Shown in pieces: positions 58,545-64,000 of a DNA stretch of 64,000 nt. Each line of letters opens with the position of its first letter. Position 1 is the first letter of the stretch. This DNA comes from Candidatus Alloenteromonas pullistercoris (GTDB lineage Bacteria; Bacillota_I; Bacilli_A; RFN20; CAG-826): contig JADINA010000019.1 of the NCBI GenBank assembly GCA_017694295.1, forward strand, positions 62,001 to 126,000, in the 5' to 3' direction. The translations under genes and the position numbers were made by a program. The notes under the pieces are model-generated. The model searched no databases, was not told the DNA's origin, and saw only the letters and a list, made by a program, of their open reading frames with translations.

Positions 58545-60415
58545 TTGTCTACGAGGGATTGATACGCGATTTCCATAAAGACGTCATCAACGGGGTCATC
58601 GCCGACCGCGTGGAGGAAGGGTTCCGCGCGCATGGGTTTGAGCATAATAACCCCGGCGAGCACCGGGCTTTTGAAAACTCGTTGCCTCAGCTAGACAGCA
58701 TTTTCGATCAATCGTTTGGCATTAACCAGGATTTGACCATCGCCATCGAATTCCAAATCCCCTCTACCGCGAAAAGAATCGATTTCATCATATGCGGCAA
58801 AGACGAAAACGACCGGAAAAACGCCGTGATCATCGAATTGAAGCAGTGGGAGGACATCGAGTTAAGCAAAAAGAAGGACATCGTCATCACCTATGTCGCT
58901 AGGGCGTATCGGGAGGAAACGCACCCTTCTTATCAAGCCTATAGCTATGCCAGGACGATAGAGAATTTCAACGAAGCGGTCCAAAGCGAACACATCAAGA
59001 TGGTGCCATGCGCCTTCTTGCACAATTTCAAGGAAAGCAATCGCGGCAAAATCGAAGATGCCCGTTATAGCGATATCATCAAGGAAGCGCCCGTGTTTTT
59101 GCAGCGCGACCGCCAGAAATTGGCCAATTTCATCAAGAAGTATGTCGTTAAGCCCGACGGCGGGAAGATCCTTTACGAGATAGAAAACGGCAAGATCAGG
59201 CCATCGCTTTCCTTGCAAGATGAGCTTGAGCGGATGATGAAGGGCAACGACGCCTTCAATTTGCTCGATGAGCAGAAAGTCGCCTACGAAACGATATTGG
59301 AAGTGATAGGCGAGCATATCCGCGACGGCTCAAAGCATACCCTAATCATCCAAGGCGGCCCCGGGACCGGGAAATCGGTCATCGCCATCAAACTTCTATC
59401 CTCATTGATCCGCCAAGGGTTCAACGCCATCTACGCCTCAAAGAACCAAGCGCCCAGGGAAGTGTATTTCCGCAAGCTTACCAATAGCGATTTCCGGAAA
59501 AGCTATTTGAAGAACCTATTCAAGGGAAGCGGCACGTTCATCGAATCGAATAGCAACGACTTCGATTGCATCTTGGCCGATGAGGCCCATCGTCTTATGG
59601 CCCATTCCGGCATGTATGGGAATCTTGGCGAAAACCAGATAAAGGAAATAATAAACGCCGCCAAGATAAGCGTGTTCTTTATCGACGAGGATCAGCGGGT
59701 CACCTCCAAGGACATCGGCTCGATTGAGGAAATAGAGAAGTGGGCCAAGCAGCTTAATTCGACCATCCATATCGGCGATAACCTTAAGCTATCCTCCCAA
59801 TTTCGCTGCAATGGCAGCGATGCCTATCTGGCCTTTTTGGATAACCTTCTTCAAATCCGCCCAACGGCCAATAGGACCTTCGACATAAAGGATTACGACA
59901 TCAAGGTTTTCAATGATCCAACGGAAATGATGGAGGCCCTTAGGGTCAAGAACAAGGTCAACAACAAGTCGAGGATGCTCGCCGGATATTGCTATGACTG
60001 GATAAGCAAGAAGGACCCATCGGCCTTCGACATCCAGCTCGAAGGCGGCTTCAAGGCCCAGTGGAACTTCGCCAATACGTCGACTTGGGCAATCGATGAG
60101 GAATCATTTGACCAAGTTGGCTGCATCCATACTTGCCAAGGGCTTGAATTCGATTACGTCGGGGTGATCATCGGCAAAGATCTGATTTACAAAAATGGCC
60201 AGGTCGTCGCCGATCCCAATGGTAGGGCAAGGAAGACCGATAAATCGCTTTCGGGCTTCAAAAACGATCCTAACCACAAAAAAGACTGCGAGATAATCAT
60301 AAAGAACACCTATCGGACCTTGCTTAGCCGCGGACAAAAGGGCTGCTATATCTATTGCGAGGACAAATCTTTAAGCGAGCATATCAAGAAAATGCTCACG
60401 ATTGACCAAGATTAA
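58541..60415 (+). CDS. DUF2075 helicase-like protein
   Basis: 624 residues. An N-terminal domain of about 220 residues has a nuclease-like strand pattern (RIDFIICGKDENDRKNAVIIELKQWED, the D..ExK form). The helicase core has Walker A QGGPGTGKSVIA near 274, Walker B DCILADEAHRL near 350, sensor motifs VFFIDEDQR and SSQFRC, and HTCQGLEFDYVGVIIG near the end. DUF2075 proteins resemble the ATPase of Schlafen group 3. With the MazG-like partner it is plausibly a two-gene defence or nucleic-acid stress module. Confidence 0.88.
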   Translation: MIVYEGLIRDFHKDVINGVIADRVEEGFRAHGFEHNNPGEHRAFENSLPQLDSIFDQSFGINQDLTIAIEFQIPSTAKRIDFIICGKDENDRKNAVIIELKQWEDIELSKKKDIVITYVARAYREETHPSYQAYSYARTIENFNEAVQSEHIKMVPCAFLHNFKESNRGKIEDARYSDIIKEAPVFLQRDRQKLANFIKKYVVKPDGGKILYEIENGKIRPSLSLQDELERMMKGNDAFNLLDEQKVAYETILEVIGEHIRDGSKHTLIIQGGPGTGKSVIAIKLLSSLIRQGFNAIYASKNQAPREVYFRKLTNSDFRKSYLKNLFKGSGTFIESNSNDFDCILADEAHRLMAHSGMYGNLGENQIKEIINAAKISVFFIDEDQRVTSKDIGSIEEIEKWAKQLNSTIHIGDNLKLSSQFRCNGSDAYLAFLDNLLQIRPTANRTFDIKDYDIKVFNDPTEMMEALRVKNKVNNKSRMLAGYCYDWISKKDPSAFDIQLEGGFKAQWNFANTSTWAIDEESFDQVGCIHTCQGLEFDYVGVIIGKDLIYKNGQVVADPNGRARKTDKSLSGFKNDPNHKKDCEIIIKNTYRTLLSRGQKGCYIYCEDKSLSEHIKKMLTIDQD

Positions 60416-60510
60416 AGCCTTCTTGCCTCAATTTGAGGTTTTCTTTGTCAAGCAAGTGGCAATACGCACTTGCGTAAACCGATTGTTCTGGATTTTGCCA
60501 AATTTTAGAA

Positions 60511-62679
60511 TCAGAAGTCGAAATCGATCTTTAAAGTTGGGAATGCGTCTTTGAAGAAGGACCAATTGTCCTCGCCCCAGAATAGCGTTGCCACGTAGAG
60601 CTCTTCTTCATAGGTCAATTCCGTCGCTTCCCCTACATAGGTTTCGGCGATGCAATTGTAAAAGGAGTTCAATATCGTCGGCGTGTGGATATACGATGTT
60701 CCCACAATGGAATTTGATGCCAATCCGGTTATTTCTCCAAAGACCGCTGAGTCAGATATAGAACAATATAAAGAGTAGCCAATTAACCCTCCTGCAATAG
60801 TTGTTCCCTCAATTACGCCGTTTGAATAGGCTCTTAAAGTTTCGAAAGAATTATATACGGTTCCGGCAAGCCCGCCGGCGTTTTCCCCAGAGATGTTCGC
60901 GTTGTTGTAAACGTCGGTGCAGGAGATGCTCCAAGCTGCTCCAATCAATCCTCCGGCCCCTATCATCTTGACGTTTACGCTCGAAGTGACATTGCCTTCG
61001 TTGCCACATAATTCGAAAATCACGATATCAGAAAGACTTACTTCTGTCGTATTTAAAAGCGTTGTCCCAACTATACCGCCGCAATAGTAAACGGAGCTGA
61101 CATCTCCGAAATTGACCGAGTTATCGATGGACAAATCCAACGGAGCGTAAGCGACAATTCCTCCGGCGACGTAGTTGGAACTGACGTTGCCGGAGTTCTT
61201 CAAATGCGATAGCGATAGCTCTTCGCCTTCGGTTACGCCAATGACCCCGCCTACTATTCTATGTCCGTAGACGTCGCAATTGTTTATGGCTTTGTCGATG
61301 GTTGAGTTCGTACTGCCGACGATTCCGCCGACATATGAGTTGAAGGACGCGCTATGGTCTGCCAATTTGACTATGCCGGATGCCTCGACGCACTCAATGA
61401 GGCCTTCGTTTTTCCCACACAAAGAACCGATGTAGACGTCGGAGTCGATATTGGCGATGTTTATGTCGACGTTTTCGAGCTTAAGGTTTTTTATGGTTCC
61501 CGAGGATTGTCCGAATAAACCGACCAATGGTTGCCCTTTGGTTATCGATAGATTCTTTATCGAGTAGCCGTTGCCGTCGAATATGCCGGTAAAGCACTCT
61601 TCCGCGGCCAACGGTTCCCATTCGACTCCAGTCAAATCGATGTCGTTGACCAATATATAATGCCCGTTAAGCCCACTATCGACGCTTTTCAAATCCTCGA
61701 TTGTCGAAATTTCGGCAATCCAAGGTGTCGTAAAGGTTTTGCTTTCGGTGAATGACCAAGGCTCCAAAGAGTTCCCGTTTTCGTCTGTCAGCCTCCTCCC
61801 TTCGCAATACCACCCAGTGAAAACGCCGAAATCGTTTTCGGGAACGGGCAATGAATAATCCTCTCCGAATGTGACGGCGACGGAAGCGGTTTCCAACGTG
61901 CCTCCGTTCGGGTCGAGCGTGATCGTATACTTGTTTGCCGTCCACACTGCTTCCAGCATCACATCGTCTGCGATGTTCCAAAACCCGCTGTTTTTGAGTA
62001 TTTTGCCTTTGTATTCCCATCCGCCGAATGTGAAGCCAGGCATTTCCAATATCGGCAACTGGTAGACCCTATCATATGTCGCCTGAAGCGGATCCGGGTT
62101 TGGCAATGAATTGTTCGATTCGAATGTTATTGTGTATTCGTTGGGCTTCCACTGGGCTTTCAAGGTCATGCTGTTCAAAACGACATGAGAATTGAAATCC
62201 CATTCCTCGCCATTGCAAAACCAGCCGATGAGCGTGTATCCCTCCCGATAGACGGTAGGCCGCATAACCTTGTCGCCGTCTTTTATTTTTTGAGGCTGGA
62301 ACTCTTTGTCGTATCCCGTGTTAAATGACACAGTCCAGATCTCAGTCGCCTTTATGGTGGTTGTTTTTCCGTTTATGACGTAATAGCCATCCTTAGAGAC
62401 GGTTATTTCCGATATTTCCGACAATAAATCAAAGCCAATGTCCGTCGTAAGCCCGTTTATGACAAAATAACCAGCGTCGTTGATTTCCACTGAATTGACC
62501 CCGTTTACTATTTCCTCTTCGAAATCGCCGACGATTTGCTCGGTTCCGTCCTCGTAATACACAACGAGGTTCCCTTCATCGTCCAATCCGTAATTGATTA
62601 TCTCCGGCTCATCGGAAGCGCAGCCCGTTATGCCTATTGCCAAAAATGCGCTTGCTAAGGAAAACAACCTCTTATTCAT
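60511..62679 (-). CDS. Large repeat lipoprotein (InlB B-repeats plus GLUG-like repeats)
   Basis: 722 residues. Lipobox ITGC (Cys 20). Two or three short repeats of an N-terminal type (GYFVINGLTT, GYYVINGKTT), then three List-Bact_rpt/InlB B repeats (about 110-320; WTVSFNTGYDKEF, YTITFESNN, YTITLDPNGGTLETA each ending GGW/GW), and then about 350 residues of GLUG-type beta-helix repeats (FTGIFDGNGYSIKNLSI, then GGIVGST, GGIVAYA, GGLIGAA). Such proteins are surface adhesins or ligand binders. Own promoter with TATAAT on the minus strand near 62725. Confidence 0.88.
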   Translation of the reverse strand: MNKRLFSLASAFLAIGITGCASDEPEIINYGLDDEGNLVVYYEDGTEQIVGDFEEEIVNGVNSVEINDAGYFVINGLTTDIGFDLLSEISEITVSKDGYYVINGKTTTIKATEIWTVSFNTGYDKEFQPQKIKDGDKVMRPTVYREGYTLIGWFCNGEEWDFNSHVVLNSMTLKAQWKPNEYTITFESNNSLPNPDPLQATYDRVYQLPILEMPGFTFGGWEYKGKILKNSGFWNIADDVMLEAVWTANKYTITLDPNGGTLETASVAVTFGEDYSLPVPENDFGVFTGWYCEGRRLTDENGNSLEPWSFTESKTFTTPWIAEISTIEDLKSVDSGLNGHYILVNDIDLTGVEWEPLAAEECFTGIFDGNGYSIKNLSITKGQPLVGLFGQSSGTIKNLKLENVDINIANIDSDVYIGSLCGKNEGLIECVEASGIVKLADHSASFNSYVGGIVGSTNSTIDKAINNCDVYGHRIVGGVIGVTEGEELSLSHLKNSGNVSSNYVAGGIVAYAPLDLSIDNSVNFGDVSSVYYCGGIVGTTLLNTTEVSLSDIVIFELCGNEGNVTSSVNVKMIGAGGLIGAAWSISCTDVYNNANISGENAGGLAGTVYNSFETLRAYSNGVIEGTTIAGGLIGYSLYCSISDSAVFGEITGLASNSIVGTSYIHTPTILNSFYNCIAETYVGEATELTYEEELYVATLFWGEDNWSFFKDAFPTLKIDFDF

Positions 62680-63075
62680 TTCCGCTTTATCCTTTCATTC
62701 GCTGTCAACATACGTTAATTATATTCGCATAATAACTCCCTTTGTAAAATGTCGATGAAACCCTTGTTTCGGTTCATTGGGTAATTCAGCGCGTTTTTAT
62801 GTCGAAGCCGTCAATGTTTCAATGTCATGAACAAGGCGCCATAATTTATCGAAATGCGCAAATACGGCATTGCTTCACTTAATGGAAGCGCGAAATCCGA
62901 GGTGGGGGAATGACAAAATTCCCTATTTAATTGACATAAGACATATACGGTTTGATTTATTGGAACTGGAGGCGTGGTTGGAGTTTAATATAGCGGCGTC
63001 ATTAAAGACTGCAGAGGTTTCGCACCTATTGCCTGCGGCCGTTACTTCGCGCATCAAAAGTCGAAAGGAACACCT

Positions 63076-63261
63076 ATGTACTGGGAATATAAAACCATTA
63101 ATCTATATATTTTCTTTAACACCGGCAGCGGGGTGGCGGAAAAAGTTCAGGAAGCATGTGACGAACAAGGCAAGTTTGGATGGGAGCTGGTGAACTTTCA
63201 GTGCTACGACCTTTCCACAAAATGCCTTTTGGTTTTCAAAAGGCAATATGGCGAGAAATAA
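63076..63261 (+). CDS. DUF4177-like small protein
   Basis: 61 residues with GAAAGGAAC before the ATG. The pattern YWEYKTINLYI, GWELVNFQCY and LLVFKRQY matches the DUF4177 beta-alpha-beta fold of about 60 residues. Function unknown. The region 62680-63075 before it shows no other convincing gene. Confidence 0.7.
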   Translation: MYWEYKTINLYIFFNTGSGVAEKVQEACDEQGKFGWELVNFQCYDLSTKCLLVFKRQYGEK

Positions 63262-63453
63262 TAGCTTTTCCCGTTTTGCTTGAGAAGGTTTGGCTTCGGC
63301 GAGCCTTCGTTTCAATTTGCATCGTCGCGCTTTTGGGGTTTAGCCGCAGCGCCGAAGAAGATCAAACATTAAAATCAAAAGCGGCCAATCCGTTAATTTT
63401 CGATTGACGCTTCAGGGGGGGGGTTACTATTTAGCGCATCAAGGAGGGCTGGC

Positions 63454-63822
63454 TTGAATATGCCTTTGAAAAAGTGCCCGGAATGCAATAATGCGGTGAG
63501 CAATACGGCGGCGACTTGCCCCCATTGCGGTTACCAATTCAGGACGGTCAATTACTCCAAACCATCCCCGAAGCCCACTTACCATATATATGACAGTAGG
63601 GCATCGAAGACCATTGAACGAGATCTCAATATCAAATGCATTATTGGGCTTATCGGCAGCATAGTTGGGATTATTGCGGCCATTGTGTTCATTGTCTTGG
63701 CTTTCGTTGGTCCGAAAGTGCCCGCGGCCTTATTTTGGTTTGCCTTGCTAGGCGGCTTAGCCGCACTCATAGTTGGCATCTTCGGCCTCGTTTGGTACAT
63801 CTACCGCCTAAATACCTACTGA
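63454..63822 (+). CDS. Zinc-ribbon membrane protein
   Basis: 122 residues from TTG 63454, preceded by AAGGAGGG at five bases; ATG two codons later is the alternative. The N-terminus is a zinc ribbon with CPEC and CPHC. Two membrane helices follow (about 67-90 and 95-118). Small zinc-ribbon membrane proteins of this form are common and uncharacterised. The remaining 178 bases to the window edge hold no recognised gene. Confidence 0.75.
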   Translation: MNMPLKKCPECNNAVSNTAATCPHCGYQFRTVNYSKPSPKPTYHIYDSRASKTIERDLNIKCIIGLIGSIVGIIAAIVFIVLAFVGPKVPAALFWFALLGGLAALIVGIFGLVWYIYRLNTY

Positions 63823-64000
63823 TAGTCGATTCAAAGAAGCCTATAGGCCTTTCCATAATCCCTCTGTTATCTCTTATTTCTTGCCTTTCTCTTCGGTTTT
63901 GGTGTAGCGTTACGCCGGTTGATGAAGCGATGATAGCCAAGCAAAACATCCCTTGGCTATGGCGAGTCAACATAAACCCATTATGAAAAAGACACTGCAG

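Noticed and set aside
62870-63193. 107-residue ORF
   Set aside because: No ribosome site; it overlaps the better-supported DUF4177-like gene in another frame and resembles no family.

Overview
The window looks like a chromosomal segment of an uncultured, strictly anaerobic member of the Bacilli (Bacillota), perhaps a gut lineage near RF39, Acholeplasmatales or Erysipelotrichales. This is an inference from gene content: ferrous-iron uptake (FeoAB), rubrerythrin, type III glutamine synthetase, lipid glycosyltransferase/acyltransferase genes and many Ser-rich lipoproteins. TGA is a normal stop. Core genes are moderately GC-rich and tightly packed; AT-richer or broken stretches mark acquired DNA. 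No rRNA, Cas gene or CRISPR array was seen.

Layout. 1-15.2 kb is core: initiator tRNA-Met, feoAB, a glycolipid glycosyltransferase-acyltransferase pair, rubrerythrin, a GT2 glycosyltransferase convergent with a flippase-like membrane protein, a full phosphate regulon (pstSCAB-phoU-phoB-phoR) behind helically phased Pho-box-like repeats, and tRNA-Asp/tRNA-Phe. 15.2-19.6 kb, after tRNA-Phe, is a decayed prophage (terminase and portal fragments) with an intact GIY-YIG gene, orphan repeat arrays and an AAA ATPase. 19.6-32.4 kb alternates core genes (barnase-like lipoprotein, GNAT, ECF sigma/anti-sigma pair, esterase, malic enzyme, flavoprotein) with two inserted DUF4143 ATPases. 32.2-41.9 kb is core again: a putative structured RNA, glnN, aldehyde dehydrogenase, DegV, a SpoU methyltransferase, NUDIX and tRNA-His. 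41.9-50.3 kb, after tRNA-His, is an accessory island: DUF4143 ATPases (two whole, two fragmentary), an RloAB/AbiL-like ATPase-TOPRIM pair and fossils of other systems. 50.3-54 kb holds a BspA-like lipoprotein, an HD hydrolase and an HTH protein. 54-58.2 kb is a wrecked defence island (HsdR tail, DUF4145, GIY-YIG pseudogene, truncated TcmP) cut by IS256 and IS30-like elements. 58.2-64 kb holds a MazG-like/DUF2075 pair, a large repeat lipoprotein and small genes.

The most unusual signal is a set of AAA/DUF4143-type ATPase genes that each carry a private short-repeat array immediately upstream. Repeat sequences differ from gene to gene, but several arrays have an exact 32 or 33 bp period (about three helical turns). 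Arrays without genes, and gene fragments that still have arrays, occur in the same islands. This suggests a family of selfish or defence-like ATPase modules, each with its own operator. Other points of note are a circularly permuted PstS, a barnase-type ribonuclease domain on a lipoprotein, a recurrent leaderless-promoter arrangement, and a 275 bp duplication bracketing one ATPase insertion.
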